From: Anthonomus grandis grandis | Taxonomy: Eukaryota; Arthropoda; Insecta; Coleoptera; Curculionidae | Length of the DNA: 64,000 bases | Direction of reading: 5' to 3' | NCBI RefSeq assembly: GCF_022605725.1 | Contig: NC_065546.1 | Location: 47,674,227 to 47,738,226, forward strand | Part shown: piece by piece, positions 38,769 through 50,750 of the stretch | Numbering within the stretch: position 1 is the first letter of the stretch | Layout of the letters: each line of letters begins with the position of its first letter | Translations under genes and position numbers: made by a program | Notes under the pieces: model-generated | The model's database searches: none | Told to the model about the DNA's origin: nothing | The model's input: the letters and a program-made list of their open reading frames with translations, nothing else

Positions 38769-39119
38769 GCAAATATTTTCTTTCTGGCCATAACAGGAGA
38801 GCAGCTTAAGCGAGATCTAAAAGAAGTTATATACGCTTGCTATAAACAGATAGGCGAACTGCAGAAGGTACCTGGAAATACTGAATTGATATCTGAACTA
38901 CTGTTGCTAGCAAACCAAGCGCATGAAAGAAACAATATCATATCTGGTTGTGGGTTGTTTCCTGTAGATCATTCGTTGATTCATTTTATAGTCAGTACTG
39001 CTTGCACGTATTTAACTGTCTTAGGTGGCATAGTTGATAATTTTAAGCCACATAAGTATGAATTAGATGTCCATAACCATACTAATGATTCCGTAGTATT
39101 ATCAAATGTAACCGTTTAA
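38769..39119 (+). CDS. Gustatory receptor, shared last coding exon C (TM6 end and TM7)
   Basis: This encodes 116 residues after a phase-0 acceptor (TTTTAG|GCA). ANIFFLAITG completes TM6. Then comes a helical loop with EQLKRDLKEVIYACYKQIGE and LISELLLLANQAHERNN, then CGLFPVDHSLIHFIVSTAC and TYLTVLGGI. The last two blocks are the GR C-terminal signature: GLFPVD before TM7, then TY followed by hydrophobics, here ending GGI rather than the common QF. A 25-residue hydrophilic tail precedes the TAA. Placement after the long intron, with a phase matching both exons A and B, supports its use as a common 3' exon. No other exon is needed to complete the receptor. Confidence 0.88.
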   Translation, partial: ANIFFLAITGEQLKRDLKEVIYACYKQIGELQKVPGNTELISELLLLANQAHERNNIISGCGLFPVDHSLIHFIVSTACTYLTVLGGIVDNFKPHKYELDVHNHTNDSVVLSNVTV

Positions 39120-40105
39120 GACACAAAAGATGAATGGACGTACAGATGGCACTTTGTGAGTTTACCGCACGTTTTAATAGCGGCTATAAATGTTGACTGT
39201 CTTCTCAAGTTTGTTATTAAACTTAAGTATATTTTATCTGAAAAAGTGTTTGTTTTATATTATGTAGTAAGAGTTGACAAGTTATTTGGTTTCTGCCTTC
39301 TGCCGAAGAACGCCTTACTTCTCGGATCTTCTGTGAGATCTGTGTTTCTTAGTGTTAATATCGAGTAGTCTAAAAATTGGTGCCAACCAATTTTTATAAA
39401 ATAATAGCTCAATATATGGATAAAATATGGGTTTATAAATTGAAGGAGCAGGAGATGTGTATATCGGATCTTTAGCAATGTAGCTAAGCTAAAAAGTGGT
39501 AACCAAAAACAGTAAATGCATTGAACAATCAGAAGCAATTAACAAGGAAGCATATCTTTGGTATACGGACTGAAAGTAACCATTATATACTATCAAAGCT
39601 TCAAAATATTCTTAAACATAAAAAAATAAAAATAAATTATTCGCAGTTAAAAAAATTACATATCCAAAACTCCGTCCGAAAAGCCGTCAGCAATACCACA
39701 TCAATTTTTCAACTACTATTGGCCGTAAAAAAAATTTAAAAATCTCATGCGTGGTGTGTATTAGTGTATTAGTAAGTGCATGAAGACCTAACCAAAACTA
39801 GGATGGACACAGCGACTACCAATATATTTATAAAGGCTTGGTGTACTAATGCGGATTTATTTACATTAAAGTTTGTGATTGTTTTTCACCTAATTAATAA
39901 CATGAAAGAACTGGATGCTTCTAAGAACTAAACCTAGGTAGGTATATTTTATTAATACCTATATAATAAATAATAAGAATAATGTTTAATTTAAAAATTA
40001 GGGTGATTTTAAATAATTTTAGTTTACTTAAATATCGTGGTTTTTAAATAAGATCATGATATTATACTTATTATTGAGCTAGCATAGAGAAATCAAATGT
40101 AGCTT
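39120..40105. other. Downstream region / 3' UTR of the receptor gene
   Basis: No coding block. The 3' UTR must begin at 39120. Candidate AATAAA-type signals occur in the A-rich run near 39620-39640 and again at 39965, and I cannot decide between them. Short frames at 39156-39368 and 39521-39739 have no motif. Confidence 0.4.
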
Positions 40106-40960
40106 ATGGAAAAACTTTATTAAATGGATACCATTTATTCAGACAAGATGGCATTGGTAGTAGACGAGAGAATTGGGTTGCAATTGCAATAAAATCTATT
40201 TACAAAATAAACGATAAAATTTCCGATTTTAAAAAGTAACATTATTAAAAATATATAATAAAAATATATACATTTATTCATTTGATGCAATCCTAGTATT
40301 ATACATAAACAATATTTCGAATTATCTACTTGTTTCTAAAGGTCCATGTTTAGTTTTAACCTGATGTTGAAAGTACTCTTGAAATTTGATTTTTTTTATT
40401 AACAGCATTGATTTAAAAGTAAATTTTTTCACTTTGATAACATTTTTGATACACATCTACCACTAAGACTCAAAAATTATTTCAGAAAACCGTACAATCC
40501 CTGGATAGCAGATAACCTCAGGTTTGGGAACAACTTTCGTAATCAAGCACTTAATCGTTTTAAACGCACTTAGGAATCTATCCATTAGAACTGCTATATT
40601 AATAAAGTTTATCTTTATCACAAACTCCAGAATTTCAGTTTAAAAGATAAAAAGGCTGACCTTTCAAAAATGAAATCCAGTCAAAAATAAAATAATGCGA
40701 GATCACATCATAAAACAATTAAATAAATATTTTACTGAGGCATTTTGATAGGCGTAGAGGATGTACAGACATACAATTAATGGACAGACCACTTCTTGAT
40801 ATTAATGCAAATAAGTGCCTATTCTGAGGTAAGAAAGTTTGAAAAAGAACTGCTAGATTTTGCAAAAAGACCACAAATATTGTGTAACGCTTTAGCTCAA
40901 AACCTTATTAATTTCGATTAAGGTATATACACGTTAGCTCACACAAAACTTATTTATGTT
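40106..40960 (+). mobile_element. Jockey-like LINE relic: endonuclease end and RT linker
   Basis: At about 40120-40215 the + strand reads GYHLFRQDGIGSRRENWVAI, matching the GY..FR.DR....RGGGVAI block of APE-type endonucleases of non-LTR elements. At 40437-40680, HFDNIFDTHLPLRLKNYF is followed by RKPYNPWIADNLRFGNNFRN and QALNRFKRT, the typical linker before the RT (PWIT..I......RD.A...++.). Stops interrupt all segments and the RT itself is missing. It lies downstream of the receptor gene in the same orientation and is inactive. Confidence 0.75.
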
Positions 40961-40999
40961 AGAAAATACGGCAATATTACAATTTTTATAACAGGATTA

Positions 41000-41995
41000 C
41001 ACAACCACTTACAAAGTATTTTTAGATTTAAAAAAATCACTGCATAAAACCCGCAATTATAATGATATCGTAAAAAGAGAACTTTCATTATATACAAAAC
41101 TTCTACAAACCATTTACACCAGCAAACCAAAACAAATAACCAAAATCCAATGCACAAACTATCAGAAATTATATGGTTATATAAAATATTTAAATTAAAG
41201 TAATTATAGCATGACAAATAATTTTCAACAACATGAATATAGACCAAATTATATTTCATCAAAATTTTAATTAAAATTCAAATTTCCTGCGAAGTCCAAG
41301 TCCAATGAAGCTTAGACTAATACTTCAGCAACCTGTTCCGATCAACTGAAAAGCGTCTGGTACCCAAAGAATGTTTTTAAACCCACAGGTCGCTAGACAA
41401 ATCCGAGCTTTTGTTATCCAGAACATCTTGTATAATGCCACACAATTTTAACATTTCATCTTGCAAAAACGTTTCCAAATGTAAAATAAAGGTTCATAAA
41501 TTGAGGCTAATTTAGATCCGAAAGAAAATGTCACAACACTGCTCTATATTAACCCTAATGACAATGATTTTATTATTATTGTGGCAATTATTTAGAAAAT
41601 TTAAAGGATGAGATGAGTTATATGGAGATAACCCTTGTGCATCAATAGATTACGGAATATACACCAAAGTATTCTTATGATGTGAATTCATCATCTATTT
41701 TGAACCAGTCAATAGAAAATAAATCATACTATCATCAAATTATCATACTACCAACCCCCGGAACTCTCCAATATCCCTTATATGCAAATAACAAATCCTA
41801 CCGACTGCGCCAGTTATCTTTCTTATTAAGACAACAACGTTTAAAAAACCTTTTTTTGACAGACAGTGACACAATATACTCCAAGTAAAAAATAAAGATT
41901 AACTTAATTTAATGTTACAAAAGAATTTAACTATTAGAACTGCAAATAAAGCATGAAATAGAATATAAAATTAGTAAGCATTAAAATAAGCAAAT
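41000..41995. other. No recognisable gene
   Basis: Spacer between the LINE relic and the Penelope-like relic. A 68-codon frame at 41682-41888 could be a degraded upstream part of the Penelope protein, but no RT motif is readable. A 102-codon minus frame at 40954-41262 has no motif. Confidence 0.35.
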
Positions 41996-42830
41996 TAATA
42001 TATTATATAGGGTGGTATAATTGTGCACTTATCTAGCACACTTTACCCTGACTTTTCAGGCAATCTACGAAACATCATATTAAATCTCCTCTGGTGTAAA
42101 CCAAAAGACCTCACAATCAAACGAAAATACAATGAATTAAGTTTTAGTATATATAGAAAACCCACACAAACTGGTCACGTAATCCACTTTTGTTTCAAAC
42201 ACCCATTTCAACACAAAATGGCAATTTTTAAGTTTCACATACACACTTAATGTACCACTTTCCCCAAAAGATTACTTGACAGAGGTTAATACAATTAAAC
42301 AAATTGCTAGCAATAATGGTTATAATCCAGATTTAATTGGGAGAAAAAGAAATAAAATTAAAACAGTCTAAAAAGCTTAAAAATCATATTTCCATAAAAT
42401 CACAAACAATATTAGTAAGGATAGTAAACTCAAAAGACAAAGTTAGTAAACTTCAAAAATGCGATGTATATAAATTAAACTGTTCACAGTGTGAAACTTC
42501 CTATATAAGGACTTGCAGACCTCTGAACACTCGCATTAAGGAACACTTAAAAAATCCGAATAAGTCGCCCTTTGACCATCATTTAAAAACATCAGAGCCT
42601 AAATTTGACCCTGATAACGATTAAAAATTATTAATGAATATTTCTAGTAGAAATTTTATGAGGTTCGATTTTTTGTAGGACATCGAAATTAATAAACAGA
42701 TAAGAAATAATGACAAATGATTAAACCCACAAGTAGAATTAAGAAGGAATTTCATACCTTTAGACCGTAGGCTCAATAGACTGAAGTCGAAGTGAAGCTA
42801 TAGACCATCTTATAATAAGGAAAAAAATTT
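41996..42830 (+). mobile_element. Penelope-like element relic with GIY-YIG remains
   Basis: The frame at 42023-42250 contains LSFSIYRKPTQTGHVIHF and KHPFQHKMAIF, the block following the RT core in Penelope-like elements (SIYRKPTxTDxVI....HP..HK.A.F). The frame at 42337-42624 contains CDVYKLNCSQCETSYIRTCR, then NTRIKEHL and SPFDHHL. This is the GIY-YIG endonuclease with both signature triplets altered (DVY for GIY, YIR for YIG). After the next stop, EIEINKQIRNN and NPQVELRRN match the usual C-terminal tail. The RT catalytic part is missing. The three hammerhead-like motifs in this window are of the kind carried by this element class. Confidence 0.85.
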
Positions 42831-45800
42831 AACAATTAAAATATAATAACATTGTTAAACAACCTGTTTTAATTCATTTTATTTTATAATACGATCTCGT
42901 CTCTATATGTGGTTTGAGAAAAATATTTTAAAATTGTAGCTTCCAGTTGTATGTTATGTTACGTATTGATAAATGTTCAGCCTCTTTAAAAGAGTTTTTT
43001 GTAAATGTTTAACACGTAGGTTTTTTTTGTTTTAGGAAAAGGCAAAAAAAATAAATGTTTTTAATGACATCCCTTTTAGGTAGCACTGATAGCAACTAGC
43101 AGCCGAAAGCGCTTTGCTATAAGATTTTTTTTAAATATACACATTATACAAACATCTTAGTCTTTTATTTAGACTTACGCAGCTAAAACCTTAAATTAAA
43201 CCAAAAGAGTCTTACTTTGATTAATTTCTCCTTTGTCGCCTAATTTTAACCATGGCCAAAATCTTGGGATCTCTTACCAAGGATATGGATATTATACGTT
43301 TTAAAATCGCATTTTTAAAATATATGTAGAGAGAATATAGCTCCACCTATATACGTATCATCAATATTAAGCTTTGCCGCGAGGACAAATAGAATATAGA
43401 ATTTATTTTAACGGAAAGCGATCTAAGCAGCAGAATTTTATGGTCCGTATAGTCGTCAACAGATGGCGCAATAAGTGAAGTGCAGCAGGATTTATTCTAT
43501 ACTACTTAAGAATCTTAAAGGGGAAGATTTCGAAAATGCCCTCTAATACTTTTTTATGATATAAGGTTTTTGTATAACTACTGATTTTTTTTATTGTGAA
43601 AATAGTAGAAAAATTTTCGAGGATCATAACCAATAAATTTTAAAACAGCTAAAGGAAACATCTTAGATCTAAAAACACTAATGAACAAAACGTTAACGGA
43701 ACCATCCTAAGACTTATACCGCAGATATATAATCAAGTAAATGTTCCACATCAGAACCCTGACCTTTAGCAATGAATTGCTATGAAATATTTCAGTGACT
43801 TTTTTAATCGCTCTTATAATTCTGTTCTTTGTTTTTCTCCATGCCGTTTTAACCATTTTGGTCGTTTTGGTGTAGTTCCGTGTAAAACTGGTAATATTCG
43901 CCACCACTCTTTGTAATTTGATTCTGCAGATAAACTGGTTGGACAGCTTCCGTATGTATTAAATGCGATGTTAGTGCAGCGATTATAGTTATTAATTATT
44001 AATAATATTTAGATTTTTTATCATGTGGTTTTTTTGTTAATAATAGTTTTTTTTTTAAATAGGCTTTCAAATGCACAATGCAAGGAGTGAAAAGAGTTAA
44101 AGGAAAAAAACACCCGGCATGAATTTCTTTTAATAAAACTATGGAGTTTTATGTAGCTAAATGCTATACACAAGAAGCTGCTCATAGTTGTAGATCAATA
44201 CTTAGATGGGCTAAATGGTAAATGCATTAATATCACTTAGACTATGCTAAAGATATAAGAGAGTTACATATTCTTATTGCCATCATGTACAACTGGATTT
44301 ATTTAATTTGGTAGTATTAATTTACTTTTAAAAGACTGATTCGCCTTCAAAATTCGAATCTTTGGGTTTTTCTTAACAGATACAATTGATTGGTCATTCA
44401 AAAAACTAAAATTTGAATAAAATATTTCAATGAACAGCATTAATTTTTATTTAAAAGATTGTTGAAACTTTTAATATTTCTTTACTAGAATTTATCTTTG
44501 AATGATATTGCTACCCATAATAGATTGGTTGGTGCCTGCGTTGATTTATCTTAATAAGTTTTGGAACTTTAAATATTTTTAGGTGAATTTTATTATTTTC
44601 ACAATAAAGAAGTGAATTTCGAATTTCGAGATTGGCAGAATTGATTTAGGTTCTTACTTTGCAAAACTCAAAACTTTGCAAATTTTGCTATACATTTAGA
44701 TAGTTATTGTTGCTAGGGTATTAAACCCAGGTAAACGTCAAATCTTTTGTGTTACTAAAATGGGGACTTTCTACGCTAAAACACATGCTTTGGGTCTTAT
44801 AAAACTTAAAACTTTCCAAAAAAAAAACTGAAAATGTTCTAAAACTTCCAAGTTCTGACCAGTAGGCTGCCAGTGCTAATTTGACCACGAAAATCTGATA
44901 CTTTCATTTTCGAATACAATTCATTAATTGGTACTAATTTATCTTTAATACTTGGGAACTTTGGATATTTCTAGGATGGCAATATTGATATCCCATTGCA
45001 GATTTGTAATTTAGATTTTTCTAGATATTGTTACGGTTATTTTCTGTAGAAAGATAATCATTTGTCTCGTACTTAATGCATTAAGTTACTTAGAATTTAT
45101 ATTATTAATAATTATTCTATAAAATAACAAAGAGAAAACCGTTCGTTTAATTTACAATTTCTTTTGAATAAATATTTCAAATGGTAAAAGTACAAAAATA
45201 CCACACATATAATTCAAAAGACTGATATCAAGAAATTAGCAATAAATGCCTTCTATGAATATTGAATTAATTCACAATTTGGTTGACTACTTGATATATA
45301 ATTAACGGTAATACTATTACCATTTAATTTCTTTAATTTTGAGAAAGAGTACTTCTAAGGTGTTCTAAGTCTTCACATATCTTCAACTCACCCGAGCATA
45401 GTCTAGTAGTAGGCATCATCGGAGAATATTTTTTCTGATACAGGATTTTATCGCTATTTGTCCTCATCCTTTCTGCAAATAATTTAAAGAATTAATTGCT
45501 CTGATATTTAAGTTATCCATTTGTTTTGTTTTTGATCCATTCGTCCCGTTCATTGAAAGACTTTTTGCACCTTATAGTGCTTAATGGAATCATTTGGGGA
45601 ATATCTCATTGAAAGTTGCATTGATAAATAAAACTAATTTTAGTTATTTATTTCCCCATATTTTTTATTAATAAAAAGTAAACAAAACAAATCGTTTTTT
45701 TTTCATTTTTAGTTTTCTTAACAGATTATGTCTAACACTGAATTTTGGACATTAACGTTGCAATGTTGCTTCGATCATGAGCACTGTAGGTAAGGTGAGT

Positions 45801-46618
45801 TGGATGCATTGATAAACAAATTTAAGATTCTGTTTTACAAGTGATGTCACATCTATGACTTTATTTTTGACCTAATTAATGTACCTATGAGCTTTCCTTA
45901 TAAACTAGGTGATGTGTATGGTGAATGATTAAGTATGAACAGAGACTAATTTAGATAGACTTATTGTGACTGGTCACATCTTCTGTCTGTAGATTGGCAT
46001 TGTTTCACCTTGATGGATGTCACTTCATCGACTTTCATTTAAAAAATGTTAGGTTGAAGTTATGGGTTAGAATTTTAAATTAATTTTTTTCATCTGCTAA
46101 TCTAGTGGGATTTATTTGATTTGACAAAGTTTTAAGGTATTATAAGACCATATTATTTTTGTAAAGTTCTTTTCGGGAAATAAAATTAATTTTTGTAATT
46201 AAAAATTTGATTCTTACGTTTTAGTCATACTCACTTTTTGAATGTAATTTAAAATCCAGTTCATTCAGATTAAGTGCATTTTATTTTAAATTATATATAG
46301 GGATAATATAAGTAAATAAATTCACTAAATTAAAAACGAAAATTTATTTATTTTATTTATCAACGGCTGTCGTCAATTACAAAATATATAAACATAATAA
46401 TTAGATATCTTGAAAATAAGTTATAACAAAATAATTTTTTTTAATTGAATTATTTGCAAAATATACTAGTAATTCAGCAGCTGAAACCATACTAGGCTGA
46501 ATTTAGAAAAATTAAGAGATTCTTCTTCTCGCCCCATCTTTGATGACGTGCTGCAGTCGAAGCCATAATCACCACTTCAAGTATTTGGGAATATTAATAA
46601 TTATCTTAAATATGTACT
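42831..46618. other. No recognisable gene
   Basis: AT-rich DNA. Around 44520-44590 and 44930-44985 the sequence repeats weakly (TTGGT..., ATTTATCTT.AATA, GGAACTTT..ATATTT..TAGG), suggesting an old duplication with a period near 390 bases. A 66-codon minus frame at 43707-43907 has no motif. Confidence 0.4.
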
Positions 46619-46619
46619 T

Positions 46620-46805
46620 ACCATTTTATTAGCTTCTGCTTAACTAATTTCAGTGTGGGGAGAGGGATAACATTGCCTTACCTTTAAGACAACAAGTTCC
46701 ACCAATCCCAAATACCTTAAGCTTATGAACGAACATATTGTCTGGTACTTTATCAAATGCTTTATACAAATCGATATATATTGCGTTCACCTAAAAACCC
46801 TTCTC
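46620..46805 (-). mobile_element. Non-LTR RT motif A fragment
   Basis: The minus strand reads AIYIDLYKAFDKVPDNMFVH, then KLKVFGIGG. This is RT motif A (catalytic D in the DL.KAFD block) followed by the LL.KL..+GI.G block of jockey/CR1-type LINEs. About 40 residues are continuous; after that it decays. It is an isolated inactive remnant. Confidence 0.8.
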
Positions 46806-47249
46806 CAAAACATGCTACGTAAAGTTCGGGTATTTCGATATCTGTAGATTTACTATAGATTAAATATAATCTAAGTAGAGGCTCTATCATATGGTTTAAA
46901 ATTGTTTTAATAAAGAAACATCCTTCTTTGAAGAGAGGCAATAAAGACGTGATGGCTAGTGACTAAAAAAAAATTAATTCAAAAAATTCTTGATAGTTTA
47001 TAGATTTAACAAATATGAAGATTTAACAATATTATGAGGTATGAAGTAAAATGATTTGTAAAAATCATTCTAGGTGTGAAGAATATAATTTTATTAATTT
47101 TTTTGAGCCTCTGAGCACTTTTTAATACATCCTATTTTTTTACATTTATATATTACGTTATTTACTTGACAAGAATTCAGTACTGCAAAAAATTGGAATA
47201 AAAAATTTAATAATATGGTTAGAGGTAGTTAAGCTAATTAGTTTTTATT

Positions 47250-47955
47250 ATCCTTGTATTCTGTTCATGAACTAGTCAACTATTTATTTCATCCATTATT
47301 TGTAGATTCGTAGCTGCAATAAATGAAAATGGAGTAGTCACAATTGTTCGATCAACGTCATCCCTTTTAATCTTTTCGACATCTCCAAACTTCTTTTTAT
47401 CATTAATGCAAAGCAGTTCATTATTTCACTCGATATGCGGCGGGCTAATCTTTTTCTGAAATGTAGGATTTAGTTTGTGCGTTTTATAAATCTATTGCTA
47501 TATTTTGAGATGGGAAATATAGACCACATTTGTTAAAGTGTTCGTTTTATGAGTTCACTCTGAACAAAAGGACAGTAGAAGTCAAATCTGTAAAATCGGG
47601 TAACATATTGAACAACAGTCTGTCTAACAGTGAGGCAAATCGGCAAGTGCCTTTCTGGGCCAACATTGGCATTTCCAAATCTTGACAAGTTTGTGACAAA
47701 GGACATGGAGCTAAATATGGCAGAAATCCCTCACAAAAAAATTTTCTAAATGCACTTTATGGCTGGCTGTAGCATAAGTCATCTTCACTATTCATGACTT
47801 GTAATAAAAACTGGGATTGATAAACGAGCTTATCGTACCAAGCTTGATATTCGACGGAAGAAACTTTGGGGTGATATTTAGCTGTAAAATCGTAACCGTC
47901 TACTTTTAAATCACTGCAAATTCTAAAAAAGATTTATTTTCTATTAAAGCAGCTA
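47250..47955 (-). pseudogene. Broken coding region of unrecognised family
   Basis: The minus strand from about 47940 stays open, apart from one TAA at about 47757, for some 125 codons with ordinary amino-acid composition. It includes FTAKYHPKVSSVEYQAWYDK, VMNSEDDLCYSQ, CEGFLPYLAPCPLSQTC and LLFNMLPDFTDLTSTVLLF. In another frame near 47430-47280 it continues with LCINDKKKFGDVEKIKRDD and VTTPFSFIAATNLQIMDEI. Such text is unlikely by chance in AT-rich DNA, so I infer a decayed protein gene with at least one frameshift. I do not recognise the family. It lies downstream (minus sense) of the transposon-type ORF at 48255-49830 and could belong to the same element or be separate. Confidence 0.5.
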
Positions 47956-48086
47956 TGATTGATTTTTAGCACTCAGGTATTTCTAAATATTTAGCATTGA
48001 TTTATTACACTGCTCTACAAGCAAAATTCTTGTTATGTTTCTTTTTTTCCTTAAGTATTTTTTTACAAATTTAAGGTGGAAAAAAA

Positions 48087-48090
<4 letters not shown>

Positions 48091-48171
<81 letters not shown>

Positions 48172-48178
48172 TTCATAC
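48091..48178. repeat. (TA)44 microsatellite
   Basis: An uninterrupted run of 44 TA units. Translation of either strand gives an artificial alternating Y/I peptide, which should not be annotated. The purity suggests recent expansion and probable length polymorphism. Confidence 0.97.
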
Positions 48179-48254
48179 TTCATATAAAAAAACTAATATT
48201 TAATTAGTTCTAAAGTTTCAGTTACACTCTAAAATCATAAAAGTCATTAAAGAA

Positions 48255-49830
48255 CAAATATTAGTTTTATGAGCTCGTTTTCTTATGGCTTGCCTTTTGT
48301 AAGATAGACCTGAAGCATCCCTACATACAATCCAGCAGTAATCCGCAATAATAATCCGAATAGCTTCATCTCAACGGCGCTAATATCTTTTTTCCGTCGC
48401 AGAAATGTCCTGATAGAATCTCTCTATATTTTCGTCACTTATTGCGCCACAATTACAAGGGAAAAGTCCAGGTGGTAATGGTCCAGGCAAAAATGTATTT
48501 TAGGGACATGTTGCATCCGAGTTGATGATATTTTTTTAGAAGTACATTCACCAAATCTCTGTAGTTATCACCTCGTTTGTTGCCCAAATATCCTCGACTA
48601 AGAGCTTCGTTTTCTTTACCCTTCCCTAAAACTCTGTCAAACTCGAGATCCTTAATAAATTGATGAATCTGTGGCCCAATAAAAATACCTTCTTTAATCT
48701 TTGCTTTATTTAGCAAAAAGAATTTGTTTTTTAGTAGAACAAAGTACTAGAAGACCTGTACTTTGTTCATATCCTGAACAAAGTTTTTCATTAAGTCTAA
48801 CCTAAATAGTTAAGGGTGGAAGGAGAACATCTTTTAGTCAACAAAAGGGACGTTTTTTTCACTGAGATCCAGATTTATATCAAACCAGTCGGATTTATTA
48901 TAGTCGGAATTCCTATCCCTATTATCCCACATACATAGATAATAACAGTATAATAGAATTGCATTACTAAGAAGTATAGCAATGACTTTTAGATCGCCAC
49001 AGATTTTTCCCTTATGTTCAGCATAGTTAATTAAATTTCGAAGGGCTCTCATACTTCCAAAGATCTCTTTCATAAGAATTGCATGACCAACAGGAACAGA
49101 GAGCAGTTGGTTGTCATTGTGAAGCAAAACAGCTTTCGAGCTAAGCTTGGAGCAGTCTATGAGCAACCTCTATTTAGTTGTGTTCGTAGTTAGCATTTAA
49201 ACCATTCATCAAATCATTTATATCGTGGCAAACAATGAGATTTTCCTTCTTTTTAATAAAAGGAAGCAGATTTTGCTGACGTTTCCTATAATCCGAGACC
49301 ATTAGATTGGAGAAGATTCCATTGTTGTAAACGTGAACCTGAAAGTTCTGCTTTTTCCTTTGACAAATTTATGTTTTAAACTAGATCACCTAATTCTGCT
49401 TGAGTCAATCTATGCCGTCTATCTTATTTGACCTTAAAATCGGGGTCCTTCGATGTTAAGGGCGAGTTCATCCTCATCCTTACTGTTTTCATTTATTACT
49501 TCTAATTCATAGTTTTTGAGCTGTATTGGAACTAGTAAAGTGTCAAAATGCGGGATGGGTTAAGAAGCTGACGGAAGGTTTCGGTATTTAACCGTTCCTA
49601 CATTCCGTTTTTTCATTGACAATCCTGACTTTATGGGAGGAGTTAAGCAGAAGAAGCAGTCACTTATACGATTTCTAGGCTTCCGCCAAACTATAGGAAT
49701 GGCAAATGACATGGATCGTTTTTTGTTTTTCAGCCATTCCAGCCACAATTGGCAGTTTTCGCAAGCGGTGATAGTTTGCGTTTCTGTGAAGAAAAGGTTA
49801 TTCCGCCAAAAATATAACAAAAAATGTCTA
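48255..49830 (-). pseudogene. Decayed arthropod transposon-type ORF (WREP..DCYFC family)
   Basis: Minus-strand pieces occur in family order. 49820-49560 gives MSFAIPIVWRKPRNR, CFFC and KYRNLPSA. 49380-49200 gives a SDYRKRQQNLLPF-like block and LIVCHDINDLMNGLN. 49170-48840 gives LIDCSKLSSKAVLLHNDNQL, ICGDLKVIAILL and LCMWDNR. 48720-48450 gives KIKEGIFIGPQIHQFIKDL, YLGNKRGDNYRDLV and LGCNMSLK. 48460-48270 gives GAISDENIERFYQDIS and ADYCWIVCRDASGLSYKR. I know this as a protein family repeated many times in arthropod genomes and usually left as uncharacterised, so a mobile-element origin is likely. At least four breaks separate the pieces. The order is complete, which suggests a once full-length copy; C, H and D residues are conserved (CFFC, C..D..) but the catalytic role is unknown to me. 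Confidence 0.7.
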
Positions 49831-50129
49831 TAACTCTTTAATTTCTAAAACATAAAAAACACCAGAACACAATATATATATACGTATCATGTATAACTTA
49901 ACCATGTATAACTTAACCTCTAAACAATTGCAACCATTACAATTAGAAAACAATGTTGCATAACCTATAAACCGCTAATGTTGCCAATTTCTAGGTGTGC
50001 CAACTTTAAAAACTAAATGTTTCTCAAACTAAAAAATATAAACTATGATTGACACGTAACTTTATTTCCAAAACAAGAGCTAATCGGTCTTTTGTATGGT
50101 CATTTTTGAATTTCATCAAAATGAATAGA

Positions 50130-50580
50130 GGCACATTTTACTTTTATTTCTAGTTCTCGTATTTTTTTATTTATTTCTCCAAATTCTTTTTCATTAACTC
50201 TCTTTGCTTTGTCTTAAGATCCTTTCGAGGTTGTGAATCTCGTTCTTCTTGTTGTCGGTCCCGTTCCTCTTGATTTTCTCTATTTTTCTTATCACGTTCT
50301 TCTCCTTTTTAAGATTTGGTTTTAAGTTTAGCAGGTCTGCTTCCATGGCCTTATCAGGTTTTCTTCTTTTCTATCTTACTCTTTATTTTCTTTCTTCAGG
50401 TCGCTTCTCAAAGTTTTGATCAAGTCTTAATGTTCTTTGTCTTTTACTTTTTGTTCTCCTCTTTGTTTCTTATCTTGTTCTTCTCGTTTACGGTCTCATT
50501 CCTCTTATTCTTTTCTCTGTTGCTGTTGCAGTTTTAATTGCAACTCCAGTAATTTCTCGGTCTTGAGTTGGCGGACTTCT
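50130..50580 (-). other. Strand-biased polypyrimidine tract; K/E/Q-rich coiled-coil relic on minus
   Basis: The + strand is dominated by T and C. The minus strand therefore codes, in several broken frames, K/E/R/Q-rich helices such as NQEERDRQQEERDSQPRKDL and KLQQQQREKNKRN. This may be a decayed coiled-coil segment (for example of a retroelement gag or a host protein) or only low-complexity DNA. Multiple stops are present. Confidence 0.4.
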
Positions 50581-50750
50581 CACTCATAAAGTATCTTAAT
50601 TGGAAGAAGGTTGACCTTATATGAGATTAATTTAATCAAATTACAAAATTTAATTTTTTCCATGACCAAGCAGACCAGCTAAGAACACTATTTACTAAGC
50701 AATTACTAGTACAAGCAATTACCATACAGCATCTTCGGGAGAAGATTAAT

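Noticed and set aside
47983..48183. 66-codon minus frame with alternating Y and I
   Set aside because: It is a translation of the (TA)44 microsatellite.
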